7,413 nt of DNA from Propionibacteriaceae bacterium (GTDB lineage Bacteria > Actinomycetota > Actinomycetes > Propionibacteriales > Propionibacteriaceae), in NCBI GenBank assembly GCA_027346035.1, contig DAIESZ010000242.1, positions 1 to 7,413 on the forward strand, given 5' to 3'. A program made the translations under genes and the position numbers. Numbering within the stretch: position 1 is the stretch's first letter; each line of letters starts with the position of its first letter. The notes beneath the pieces are model-generated. The model ran no database searches. It was not told where the DNA came from and saw only the letters and a program-made list of their open reading frames with translations. This document shows, one piece after another, positions 1 through 6,070 of this stretch.

Positions 1-165
1 TCGGTGCTCAGCGCCCACCCGGGGGTCACCGAGGTGCGGCTGCGACTCACCACGGCCGGAACCCACCGCACGTTCCGGCTCGACGAGAGCCTGCGGGTGA
101 CGGCGTCCCAGCCGCTGATGGCCGACCTCAAGGCCCTGCTCGGCCCCTCCTGCATACCCGCCTGA
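1..165 (+). CDS. dnaE: DNA polymerase III alpha subunit, C-terminal end (partial)
   Basis: The frame is open from the first base and ends at TGA 163-165, giving 54 residues of a protein whose start lies left of the window. The tail has the look of actinobacterial DnaE1 C-termini: a short beta-rich stretch (HPGVTEVRLRL), then RTFRLDESLRV and a closing DLKALLGPSC. In that family this end lies in the OB-fold/C-terminal region of the replicative polymerase, away from the catalytic aspartates, so no catalytic motif can be checked here. The assignment rests on resemblance recalled for this short tail. The next gene begins 38 nt downstream with its own promoter-like hexamer, so it is probably a separate transcription unit. 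Confidence 0.75.
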   Translation, partial: SVLSAHPGVTEVRLRLTTAGTHRTFRLDESLRVTASQPLMADLKALLGPSCIPA

Positions 166-190
166 CGGGCCGGAGTGTGGACCCACCCGC

Positions 191-203
191 TATGGTGGCG
201 GGC
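191..203 (+). promoter_or_regulatory. Putative -10 element for leaderless DUF2567 gene
   Basis: TATGGT at 191-196 fits the actinobacterial -10 consensus TANNNT and is followed by 7 nt and then GTG at 204. This is the spacing at which transcription would begin on the start codon itself. No convincing -35 hexamer is visible about 17 nt upstream, which is common for such promoters. The in-frame alternatives at 177 (GTG) and 192 (ATG) overlap or precede the hexamer and lack a Shine-Dalgarno sequence. Confidence 0.5.
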
Positions 204-968
204 GTGAGCAGCGCGACGACGGGGTCAGGAGGCGGCCGGGTGGCGACCTCGCCGGCGTCCCCGGACGCGCTCGACAGCCCGCACTTCCGTCCCGCGCGCA
301 CCCGCCGGGGACTGCCTCCCGTGATCCGGGGGGTCGCCGTCTACCTGGTGTTCAGCGCGGTGCTGGGCGCGTTGAGCGGGCTGCTGTGGCATGCGGTGGT
401 GCGCCTTCCCACGTACACCATGCAGGGCTCGGGCGCGGCCACCACCACCGAGCGGGGCCTCACACAGTTCTTCGGCACCGACGCCTGGTTCAGTGTCATC
501 GGCGCCGTCTGCGGGGCGATCGTCGGTCTGCTGGGCTGGTGGTTGTTCCGGTGGCTCGGCTGGTTCGTGACGCTGGTCGTGCTGGTCGGTGGCAACGTCG
601 CGGCGCTGATCGCCTGGGTGGTCGGTGAGGCGTTGGGGCCGTCGGACTTCGCGTCCCGGATCAGCAGCGCTCACGCCGGGCAGGTGCTGCCCATCGATTT
701 CCAGCTGAGGTCGCACAGCAGCGTGCTGATCTGGCTGCTGTTCGCCGTCCTGCCGGTGCTGCTGTTCTCCGCGCTGGGCCGTGACGAGGACGATCCCGGC
801 TCGCACCATCCGTGGGTGCCGGTGCGGCGGCGGCTGCTGCGACGCAGCCCGTCCCCGTGGATCGACGCGGGCCACATCGACGAGCCGTCGGCGGACCCCG
901 AGCCCGAGCCCGACGAGCCCGAGCCGGACGTGCCGATCACCCGGGAGCCCGGTCGTACCGGCGCGTGA
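204..968 (+). CDS. DUF2567-like four-helix membrane protein
   Basis: The protein has 254 residues from GTG 204. I chose this start because a TANNNT hexamer sits 7 nt upstream; longer starts at 177 and 192 are possible. A basic, proline-rich N-terminus of about 40 residues leads into four hydrophobic segments at roughly residues 41-66, 95-116, 119-141 and 172-191. Small polar loops separate them, including one after helix 1 (LPTYTMQGSGA). The tail is cytoplasmic-looking: first basic (RRRLLRRSP), then acidic and repetitive (PEPEPDEPEPD). The architecture and the early helix-loop sequence resemble the mycobacterial DUF2567 family, which has no known function. There are no catalytic motifs. It converges on the YbaK gene with only 19 nt between the stop codons. 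Confidence 0.65.
   Translation: MSSATTGSGGGRVATSPASPDALDSPHFRPARTRRGLPPVIRGVAVYLVFSAVLGALSGLLWHAVVRLPTYTMQGSGAATTTERGLTQFFGTDAWFSVIGAVCGAIVGLLGWWLFRWLGWFVTLVVLVGGNVAALIAWVVGEALGPSDFASRISSAHAGQVLPIDFQLRSHSSVLIWLLFAVLPVLLFSALGRDEDDPGSHHPWVPVRRRLLRRSPSPWIDAGHIDEPSADPEPEPDEPEPDVPITREPGRTGA
898..930 (+). repeat. Short GAGCCC/GACGAG tandem repeat coding an acidic proline tract
   Basis: Repeats of GAGCCC broken by GACGAG encode the PEPEPDEPEPD stretch near the C-terminus of the DUF2567-like protein. It is a low-complexity coding repeat, not a mobile or regulatory repeat. Copy number could vary by slippage between strains. Confidence 0.5.
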
Positions 969-983
969 GCCGGATCCGCCGGC
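969..983. terminator. Weak GC hairpin between convergent genes
   Basis: GCCGG (969-973) pairs with CCGGC (979-983) around a 5-nt loop, directly between the stop codons of the two convergent genes. There is no U-tract on either strand and the stem is only 5 bp. It is a possible minimal bidirectional terminator of the actinobacterial type, but in DNA this GC-rich such a stem can easily arise by chance. Confidence 0.2.
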
Positions 984-987
984 CGGG

Positions 988-1491
988 TCAGCGGCGGGCG
1001 ATCGCGGCCGTGCCGGCCGCGGCGGCCCGTGCCAGGTCATCGGGGGTCAGCTCCACCTGCAGCCCGCGGCGTCCGGCCGAGACGAAGACCGTGGGCCACA
1101 GGGCGGCCGACGCGTCGATCCAGGTGGGAAGCCGCCGATTCTGGCCGAGTGGTGAGATGCCGCCGAGGATGTAGCCGGTGCTGCGTTCGGCGAGGGCCGC
1201 CTCGGCGAGGGCGGCCTTCTTCGCCCCGGCGACCTGGGCCAGCGCGCGCAGGTCGAGTTGTGCCGAGACCGGCACCACCGCGCAGGCCAGCGGTGACCGG
1301 GCACCCTGCAAGGACACGATGAGGGTCTTGAACAGGCGCTCCGGGGCCACCCCCAGGGCCGTGGACGCCTCCCGGCCGAAGTGCGTCTCGGTCGGGTCAT
1401 GCTCGTAGGCGTGCAGCGTGAACCCGACGCCGGCCCGGGTCAGCTGCGCGACCGCCGGGGTGGCGCTCCCGGATTCCCGACCCGGGCTCAC
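988..1491 (-). CDS. ybaK: YbaK/EbsC family Cys-tRNA(Pro) deacylase
   Basis: The protein has 167 residues, close to the roughly 160 usual for YbaK. The family hydrolyses cysteine wrongly loaded on tRNA(Pro) in the cytoplasm, working in trans beside prolyl-tRNA synthetase. The diagnostic conserved lysine is K55, in LFKTLIV. The second signature is GGISPLGQNRRLPTWID near residues 114-130, almost identical to the E. coli YbaK stretch, followed by a VSAGRRGLQVEL strand. The N-terminus (ATPAVAQLTRAGVGF) also fits the family. The GTG start overlaps the DUF554 stop in a GTGA quartet with no good Shine-Dalgarno sequence, so it is probably translated by coupling to the gene before it. The family also contains broader mischarged-tRNA deacylases, so substrate specificity is inferred. 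Confidence 0.92.
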   Translation of the reverse strand: MSPGRESGSATPAVAQLTRAGVGFTLHAYEHDPTETHFGREASTALGVAPERLFKTLIVSLQGARSPLACAVVPVSAQLDLRALAQVAGAKKAALAEAALAERSTGYILGGISPLGQNRRLPTWIDASAALWPTVFVSAGRRGLQVELTPDDLARAAAAGTAAIARR

Positions 1492-2237
1492 AGCGCACCC
1501 GCGACGGCGACCAGCACCGGGGCGAGCACCAGGGCCGGCAGCAGGTCGGCGACGCGGATCTGCTTGATCCCGATGAGCCGGATCGACAACCCGAGCAGGA
1601 TGATGCCGCCGGTGACCGTGAGCGCGTCGATCTCCGCGGTCGTCAGCACGGTCCCGAGCAGCCGCCCGAGCAGGGTGAGGGTTCCCTGGTAGACGGCCAC
1701 CGCCACGGCGGACAGCAGGACCCCGCCGCCGAGGGCGCTGGCGAACGCGATCGCGGAGAACCCGTCGAGGATCGCCTTGACGTACAGCTGGTCGGCGCCC
1801 CGGCCGAGGCCGTCGGACAGCGACCCGAGGATCGCGAGCGGCCCCACGCAGAACACCAGGGTGGCCGTGACGAAGCCGTCGACGAACCGGCGGTCACCGG
1901 AATCCCGGGTGAAGTACCGCTTGGCGGTGTCGCCGAGCCCGTTGAGCCGGTCCTCGATGTGCAGTCCCGACCCGATGATCGCGCCGATCAACAAAGCGAG
2001 CAGAATCACGGTGAAACCGGCCTGATGGCCGACGGCCGCGTTGAGCGCGGGATGGGTCACCGGGATGATAGACAGGCCGGCGATCACCGCCGTGATGAGA
2101 CCCAGCACATCGGTGATCGTCGAGCGGGTCTGGACGCCGAGGCGTCCGCCGACCGCCAACCCGATGAGGGAACCGGCGATGATCGTCGCCACGTTGACGA
2201 GCGTCCCGACCCCGACGAAGGCCTCCAGAGCAGTCAC
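1488..2237 (-). CDS. DUF554 family membrane protein (YdfK/YqgA-like)
   Basis: The protein has 249 residues from GTG 2237, the usual DUF554 length. An open frame continues upstream to 2384, but the extra 49 residues lack family similarity and would run into hisD, so I reject the longer start. Family motifs are clear: GTLVNVATIIAGSLIGL near residues 11-27; HIEDRLNGLG near 93-102; FVTATLVFCVGPLAILGSL near 122-140; YVKAILDGFSAIAFASALG near 152-170; and GGIILLGLSIRLIGIKQIRV near 210-229. About seven hydrophobic segments indicate an inner-membrane protein. DUF554 proteins are presumed transporters, but the substrate is unknown. It is first in a two-gene minus-strand unit, ending in a 4-nt overlap with ybaK and divergent from hisD. 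Confidence 0.9.
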   Translation of the reverse strand: MTALEAFVGVGTLVNVATIIAGSLIGLAVGGRLGVQTRSTITDVLGLITAVIAGLSIIPVTHPALNAAVGHQAGFTVILLALLIGAIIGSGLHIEDRLNGLGDTAKRYFTRDSGDRRFVDGFVTATLVFCVGPLAILGSLSDGLGRGADQLYVKAILDGFSAIAFASALGGGVLLSAVAVAVYQGTLTLLGRLLGTVLTTAEIDALTVTGGIILLGLSIRLIGIKQIRVADLLPALVLAPVLVAVAGAL

Positions 2238-2249
2238 CGGCCCATCCAA
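2238..2249 (-). promoter_or_regulatory. Weak -10-like hexamer ahead of DUF554 gene
   Basis: Read on the minus strand, TTGGAT (2249-2244) lies exactly 6 nt before the GTG start at 2237. It keeps the outer T residues of TANNNT but lacks the A at position 2. The spacing matches the leaderless arrangement seen at hisD and priA, so this is a possible weak leaderless promoter. No Shine-Dalgarno sequence is visible before this GTG. Confidence 0.3.
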
Positions 2250-2313
2250 CCACGCGGTGCCCCGGACGCCACGCCGAGGGCGGGGCACGCCCACGGCGCC
2301 CGCCACGTCGAGG

Positions 2314-2327
2314 CCCGGGGCCCCGGG
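2314..2327. promoter_or_regulatory. 14-bp perfect palindrome in the hisD promoter (possible operator)
   Basis: CCCGGGGCCCCGGG is its own reverse complement. It ends 4 bp upstream of the TAGACT hexamer and spans about -30 to -17 if transcription begins at GTG 2344, so it occupies the spacer between the -35 and -10 positions. A repressor bound there would block RNA polymerase. Pure G/C palindromes are also favoured by base composition, and no matching copy is seen elsewhere in the window. Confidence 0.35.
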
Positions 2328-2331
2328 TTTG

Positions 2332-2343
2332 TAGACTCGCAGC
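2332..2343 (+). promoter_or_regulatory. Putative -10 element for leaderless hisD
   Basis: TAGACT at 2332-2337 matches TANNNT and is followed by 6 nt and the GTG start of hisD at 2344. The run TTTG just before it is one of few AT-richer spots in the intergenic region. With transcription starting on the start codon there would be no leader RNA, hence no room for a T-box, histidine leader peptide or attenuator. No clear -35 is visible. Confidence 0.6.
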
Positions 2344-3666
2344 GTGTTGAAGACGCTCGACCTCACCGCCATGACCACCGCCACGTCCTACCGGGCCGCC
2401 CTTCCGCGCGCCGAGTTCGACGTCGAGCATGCGGTCGAGGTCGTCCGGCCGATCTGCCGTGCCGTCGCAGAGGAGGGCGAGACCGCGCTGCGCCGGTTCT
2501 CGGAACGGTTCGACCACGTCGTCCCCGAGCGCCTGCGGGTCGATGCGGCCGATCTGGCCCGCTGCGCCGCAGAGCTCGATCCGGGGTTGCGTGAGGCGTT
2601 CATGGAGTCGATCCGCCGCCGCCGTCGCGTGTGCCGCGAAGGGGAGGCCGAACCGGCCGAGACCTCCGTCGAGGTCGCCGACGGCGCGCGGGTGCTCACC
2701 CGGATCCTGCCGGTGGGACGGGTCGGGTTGTACGTGCCGGGTGGTCTCGCGCCGCTCGCCTCGTCGGTGATCATGAATGTCGTCCCGGCCCAGGAGGCCG
2801 GCGTGTCGTCGATCGCGGTCGCGTCACCGCCCCAGGCCGAGTTCGGTGGGCTCCCGCACCCGAACATCCTTGCGCTGTGTGACCTGCTCGGCGTCGACGA
2901 GGTGTACGCCGTGGGCGGCGCCCAGGCGATCGCCATGTTCGCCCACGGCGTGGAGGGCCTGTGCGAGCCGGTCGACCTGGTCACCGGTCCCGGCAACATC
3001 TACGTGGTTGCCGCCAAGCGGGCGTTGCGCGGACTGGTCGGGATCGACTCCGAGGCCGGTCCCACCGAGATCGCCGTCCTCGCCGACGACTCCGCCGACC
3101 CGGCGTTCGTCGCCGCCGACCTCGTCTCGCAGGCCGAGCACGATCCGATGGCGGCCTCGGTGCTGGTCACCGATTCGGCCCGCCTGGCTGCGGCCGTCGA
3201 CGCCGAGGTCGAACGCCAGGTGGGCGCGACGATGTACGTCGACCGGGTGCGCACGGCCCTCACCGGACCCCAGTCGGCGATCGTGCTGGTGCGCGACATC
3301 GAGCAGGGGCTCGACGTCGTCAATGCGTACGCGGCCGAGCACCTCGAGATCCAGACCCGTGACGCCGCCGCGGTGGCCGCCCGCGTCCGCAACGCCGGCG
3401 CCGTGTTCGTCGGGCCGTGGGCGCCGGTATCGCTCGGCGACTACTCCGCCGGGTCCACCCACGTGCTGCCCACGGCCGGAGCGGCACGGCACTCGTCCGG
3501 TCTCAGCGTGCGCAGTTTCATGCGCGCCGTGCACGTCATCGACTACTCGCGTGCGGCGCTGGCCGAGGTCGGCCCGGGTGTCGAGGCCTTCGCGACGGCC
3601 GAACGGCTGCAGGCTCACCGCGACGCGATCTCGATCCGACTGGCCGCCGGCGGGGCGGCATCATGA
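2344..3666 (+). CDS. hisD: Histidinol dehydrogenase
   Basis: The 440-residue protein matches the family's usual length. The cytoplasmic, zinc-dependent enzyme oxidises L-histidinol to L-histidine in two NAD+-linked steps, the end of the pathway. The expected active-site residues are all present: zinc ligands Q263 and H266 (SQAEHDPMA), D366 ([15 protein letters not shown]) and H425 (LQAHRDAI), and the acid-base pair E332-H333 ([10 protein letters not shown]). The nucleotide/substrate core is also intact (GLYVPGG at 128-134, AVGGAQAIA at 189-197, [13 protein letters not shown] at 214-226, [12 protein letters not shown] at 237-248). GTG 2344 is preferred because MLKTLDL matches other actinobacterial HisD N-termini and a -10 hexamer sits 6 nt upstream; ATG 2371 is the alternative. 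It is the first gene of the his operon and overlaps hisC in an ATGA quartet. Confidence 0.98.
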   Translation: MLKTLDLTAMTTATSYRAALPRAEFDVEHAVEVVRPICRAVAEEGETALRRFSERFDHVVPERLRVDAADLARCAAELDPGLREAFMESIRRRRRVCREGEAEPAETSVEVADGARVLTRILPVGRVGLYVPGGLAPLASSVIMNVVPAQEAGVSSIAVASPPQAEFGGLPHPNILALCDLLGVDEVYAVGGAQAIAMFAHGVEGLCEPVDLVTGPGNIYVVAAKRALRGLVGIDSEAGPTEIAVLADDSADPAFVAADLVSQAEHDPMAASVLVTDSARLAAAVDAEVERQVGATMYVDRVRTALTGPQSAIVLVRDIEQGLDVVNAYAAEHLEIQTRDAAAVAARVRNAGAVFVGPWAPVSLGDYSAGSTHVLPTAGAARHSSGLSVRSFMRAVHVIDYSRAALAEVGPGVEAFATAERLQAHRDAISIRLAAGGAAS

Positions 3667-4778
3667 TCGGCCTGTCAGATCTGCCGTTGCGGCCCGAACT
3701 GGTGGGGGAGGAACCCTACGGCGCGCCGCAACTGGACGTCCCCGTGCGGCTCAACGTCAACGAGAACCCCTATCCGCCGTCGCGGGCCGTGCGCGAGCAG
3801 ATGGCGCGCGACCTGCTGGCGTCGGTCACCGGCCTCAACCGCTACCCCGACAGGGAAGCGTGGGAGCTGCGCCGCGACTTGGCCGCCTACCTGGGATTCG
3901 GCCTCGGACCCGAGAACGTCTGGGCTGCGAACGGGTCGAACGAGGTGATGACCCACCTGCTCGGGGCGTTCGGCGGGCCCGGACGCACCGTGCTCACGTT
4001 CACGCCCACCTACTCGATGTACCCCGAGTACGCCCGCAACACCCACACCCGCTACGTGACCGTACCCCGGCATCCCGACCACACCCTGGACGCCGATCTG
4101 GTCAGCGCCGCCGTCGAGGAGCACCGGCCCACGGTGGTGCTGATCACGACCCCGAACAACCCCACCGGCACGACGACGCCGGTGGCGGTCATCGAGGAGA
4201 TCTGCGAGCGCAACCCGGGCATCATCGTCGTGGTGGACGAGGCCTACCAGGAGTTCACCGAGTTCCCCGACGATTCCGCGCTCGCGCTGCTCGCGCGGTT
4301 CCCACGGCTGGTGGTGTCGCGCACCATGAGCAAGGCCTTCGCGTTCGCCGGCGGGCGGCTCGGCTATCTGGCGGCGACGCCGGCGATCGTCGACGCCTGC
4401 CGGATCGTCCGCCTGCCGTACCACCTGTCGGCGCAGACGCAGGCGCTCGCGCGGGTCGCGCTGGCCCATGCGCCCGAGATGCTCGGTCGGGTCGACGAAC
4501 TGCGAGCCACCGGGCGGGCGGTGCAGGAGTGGCTGCGCCTGCGTGGTTTCGACGTCGTCCCGAGCGCCGCCAACTTCTGCCTGTTCGGGCGCTTCACCGA
4601 CCGCCACGCCGTATGGCAGGGCCTGCTCGACCGGGGCGTGCTCGTCCGGGAGACCGGACCGGAGGGCTACCTGCGGGTGTCGTTCGGGACGCCTGACGAG
4701 ATGCAGACCTTCCGGGAGGCCCTGCTGCAGGTGCAACCGGTCGCCGACCTGATGAAAGGACCCCACCATGAGTCGTAG
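3663..4778 (+). CDS. hisC: Histidinol-phosphate aminotransferase
   Basis: The protein has 371 residues and is a fold-type I PLP aminotransferase. It moves the amino group of glutamate onto imidazole-acetol phosphate to give histidinol phosphate. Visible landmarks are [12 protein letters not shown] (29-40), NRYPD (59-63), ANGSNEVM (89-96), TPNNPTG with N166 near [11 protein letters not shown] with D192 and Y195, the Schiff-base lysine K224 in [17 protein letters not shown] with R232, and the carboxylate/phosphate-binding R338 in [12 protein letters not shown] 3663 overlaps the hisD stop (ATGA). The frame stays open further upstream to 3417, but that part lies inside hisD and is not family-like. 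Upstream bases are G-rich without a good Shine-Dalgarno sequence, so coupling to hisD is likely. Related enzymes use aromatic amino acids, but operon position supports HisC. Confidence 0.97.
   Translation: MIGLSDLPLRPELVGEEPYGAPQLDVPVRLNVNENPYPPSRAVREQMARDLLASVTGLNRYPDREAWELRRDLAAYLGFGLGPENVWAANGSNEVMTHLLGAFGGPGRTVLTFTPTYSMYPEYARNTHTRYVTVPRHPDHTLDADLVSAAVEEHRPTVVLITTPNNPTGTTTPVAVIEEICERNPGIIVVVDEAYQEFTEFPDDSALALLARFPRLVVSRTMSKAFAFAGGRLGYLAATPAIVDACRIVRLPYHLSAQTQALARVALAHAPEMLGRVDELRATGRAVQEWLRLRGFDVVPSAANFCLFGRFTDRHAVWQGLLDRGVLVRETGPEGYLRVSFGTPDEMQTFREALLQVQPVADLMKGPHHES
4755..4760 (+). promoter_or_regulatory. Ribosome binding site of hisB
   Basis: AAAGGA lies 7 nt before ATG 4768 and inside the end of hisC. 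It fixes the hisB start and the 11-nt overlap with hisC. It is the most purine-rich Shine-Dalgarno sequence in the window. Confidence 0.7.
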
Positions 4779-5379
4779 CGCGAGCATCGAGCGCGACACC
4801 AGCGAATCCCGGGTGCGGGTGAGTCTCGACCTCGACGGCACGGGGGAGAGTTCGATCAGCACCGGTGTGGGCTTCTACGACCACATGCTCACCGCCCTGT
4901 CGCGCCACTCGGCCATCGACCTGCGGGTCGAGACCATCGGCGACGTCCACATCGATGGTCACCACAGCATCGAGGACACCGCCATCGGCATCGGGCTGGC
5001 GCTGCGGCAGGCCCTCGGCGACAAGCGCGGGATCACCCGGTTCGGGGACGCGGTGGTTCCCCTCGACGAGGCGCTTGCGCAGTGCGTGGTCGACGTCGCC
5101 GGTCGGCCCTACGTCGTGTGCTCGGGTGAGCCCGCGTCGCAGGTCACCGCGCTGATCGGCGGCAGCGGGGTCCCCTACGCCGGGTCCATGACCCGCCACG
5201 TCGTCGAGTCGCTCGCGTTCAACGCGGGCCTGTGCGTGCACCTCACCGTGCTGGCCGGACGCGACCCGCACCACATCGCCGAGGCCCAGTACAAGGCCCT
5301 GGCCAGGGCCCTGCGCACCGCGGTCGCACCCGACGAGCGGCTCCGCGGGGTCGTGCCGAGCACGAAGGGCAGCCTGTGA
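4768..5379 (+). CDS. hisB: Imidazoleglycerol-phosphate dehydratase (monofunctional)
   Basis: The 203-residue protein is the dehydratase only, without the N-terminal histidinol-phosphatase domain found in enterobacterial HisB. It converts imidazole-glycerol phosphate to imidazole-acetol phosphate, the HisC substrate. Metal-binding histidine motifs are intact: FYDHML (H39), [13 protein letters not shown] (H65, H66, E69), [12 protein letters not shown] (H144, E147) and [17 protein letters not shown] (H168, H169, E172). The protein ends in VPSTKGSL, a usual family terminus. The ATG start has a good AAAGGA 7 nt upstream and overlaps the end of hisC by 11 nt. A separate histidinol-phosphate phosphatase must be encoded elsewhere. 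The family's active form is a manganese-dependent 24-mer. Confidence 0.98.
   Translation: MSRSASIERDTSESRVRVSLDLDGTGESSISTGVGFYDHMLTALSRHSAIDLRVETIGDVHIDGHHSIEDTAIGIGLALRQALGDKRGITRFGDAVVPLDEALAQCVVDVAGRPYVVCSGEPASQVTALIGGSGVPYAGSMTRHVVESLAFNAGLCVHLTVLAGRDPHHIAEAQYKALARALRTAVAPDERLRGVVPSTKGSL
5364..5369 (+). promoter_or_regulatory. Ribosome binding site of hisH
   Basis: GAAGGG lies 6 nt before GTG 5376 within the end of hisB, in the codons for the conserved STKGSL tail. It supports the GTG start that overlaps the hisB stop. Confidence 0.55.
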
Positions 5380-6017
5380 CCTCGACCGGCACCGCCCCGG
5401 CCCGGCCGCGGGTCGGGGTGCTCGACTACGGTTCGGGGAACCTCCACTCCGCCTGCCGGGCACTGGCCGAGGCGGGTGCGGAGGTCGTGCTGAGCTCCGA
5501 GGCGGGTCCGCTGCGCCGGTGCGACGCGCTGGTGGTCCCCGGCGTCGGTGCCTTCCGGGCGTGCATGGACGGCCTGCGGGCCGTCGGCGGTGATGACATC
5601 GTCGAGGGCTGGCTCGACACCGGACGCCCGCTGCTCGGCATCTGCGTCGGTCACCAGGTGCTGTTCGAGCGCGGCGTCGAACACGGTCTCGACACGCCGG
5701 GCCTCGGGATCTTTCCCGGCACGGTGGAACTGCTCACGGCCGCCCGGCTCCCGCACATGGGCTGGAACGTCGTCGAGGCGGACGCCGCGTCGCGCGCCTT
5801 CGCCGGCGTCGCCTCCGAGCGGTTCTACTTCGTCCACAGCTACGGGGTCCACACCCCCGTCCCGGGGGCGGCACTGGCCTGGTGCGAGCACGGCGGCGAT
5901 CGCTTCCTGGCCGCGGTCGAACGCGACCAGATCACCTCCACCCAGTTCCACCCCGAGAAGTCCGGCGCCGCGGGTGCGCGGCTGCTGCGCAACTGGGTGG
6001 GCTCGGCGCGGGCCTGA
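5376..6017 (+). CDS. hisH: Imidazole glycerol phosphate synthase, glutaminase subunit
   Basis: The 213-residue protein is a class I glutamine amidotransferase that releases ammonia from glutamine and channels it to HisF (not in this window) for imidazole ring formation. The triad is complete: nucleophile C90 in [13 protein letters not shown], and H192 and E194 in [12 protein letters not shown]. Other family signatures are [11 protein letters not shown] (15-25), LVVPGVGAF (52-60) and PHMGWN (126-131). GTG 5376 overlaps the hisB stop as GTGA and has GAAGGG 6 nt upstream. The ten or so residues before PRVGVLDY are a short extension compared with many HisH proteins. The residue after the nucleophile's VG is H93, where many HisH proteins have M; CarA and GuaA use H there. 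Context leaves little doubt that it is HisH. Confidence 0.96.
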   Translation: MTSTGTAPARPRVGVLDYGSGNLHSACRALAEAGAEVVLSSEAGPLRRCDALVVPGVGAFRACMDGLRAVGGDDIVEGWLDTGRPLLGICVGHQVLFERGVEHGLDTPGLGIFPGTVELLTAARLPHMGWNVVEADAASRAFAGVASERFYFVHSYGVHTPVPGAALAWCEHGGDRFLAAVERDQITSTQFHPEKSGAAGARLLRNWVGSARA

Positions 6018-6034
6018 CCGCCTCGCCACCGATC

Positions 6035-6044
6035 GGGCGCGCCC
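6035..6044. repeat. 10-bp GC palindrome upstream of priA
   Basis: GGGCGCGCCC is a perfect palindrome in the 53-nt hisH-priA gap, about -36 to -27 from the proposed priA transcription start. Its position roughly echoes the palindrome upstream of hisD, but the sequence differs. It could be an operator half, a weak end-of-transcript structure, or a chance product of base composition. Confidence 0.2.
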
Positions 6045-6058
6045 CGCGTCCGGTTCGG

Positions 6059-6070
6059 TAAGGTTCCACC
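6059..6070 (+). promoter_or_regulatory. Putative -10 element for leaderless priA
   Basis: TAAGGT at 6059-6064 matches TANNNT and is followed by TCCACC and GTG 6071, the same 6-nt spacing as at hisD. There is no Shine-Dalgarno sequence before this GTG. It implies an internal promoter that lets priA and the following gene be transcribed apart from hisDCBH. Confidence 0.55.

Noticed and set aside
225..1040. A 271-codon open frame on the minus strand opposite the DUF2567-like gene
   Set aside because: The composition is Arg/Gly/Pro/Gln-rich, with no hydrophobic or catalytic pattern. The + strand reading gives coherent transmembrane helices, and the frame would also overlap ybaK.
2238..2343. T-box, histidine leader peptide or attenuator before hisD
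   Set aside because: There is no run of histidine codons, no T-box sequence and no terminator with a U-tract. The likely transcription start is at the GTG, leaving no leader RNA.
2238..2384. N-terminal extension of the DUF554 protein by 49 residues
   Set aside because: The added residues do not resemble the family and would extend into hisD. GTG 2237 gives the usual length with GTLVN close to the N-terminus.
3417..3662. Longer start for HisC inside hisD
   Set aside because: The upstream codons form an Arg-rich shadow of hisD. ATG 3663 gives the family length and an ATGA overlap.
2777..4696. A 639-codon open frame on the + strand across hisD and hisC
   Set aside because: Its product is dominated by Arg, Ser, Pro and Thr with no domain. 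It is an out-of-frame shadow of two clearly recognised enzymes, a common effect of G/C-rich third positions.
3675..4862. A 395-codon open frame on the minus strand opposite hisC
   Set aside because: It has low-complexity composition rich in Arg, Gly, His and Gln and no recognisable motif. It lies antisense to hisC, whose active site is fully conserved.
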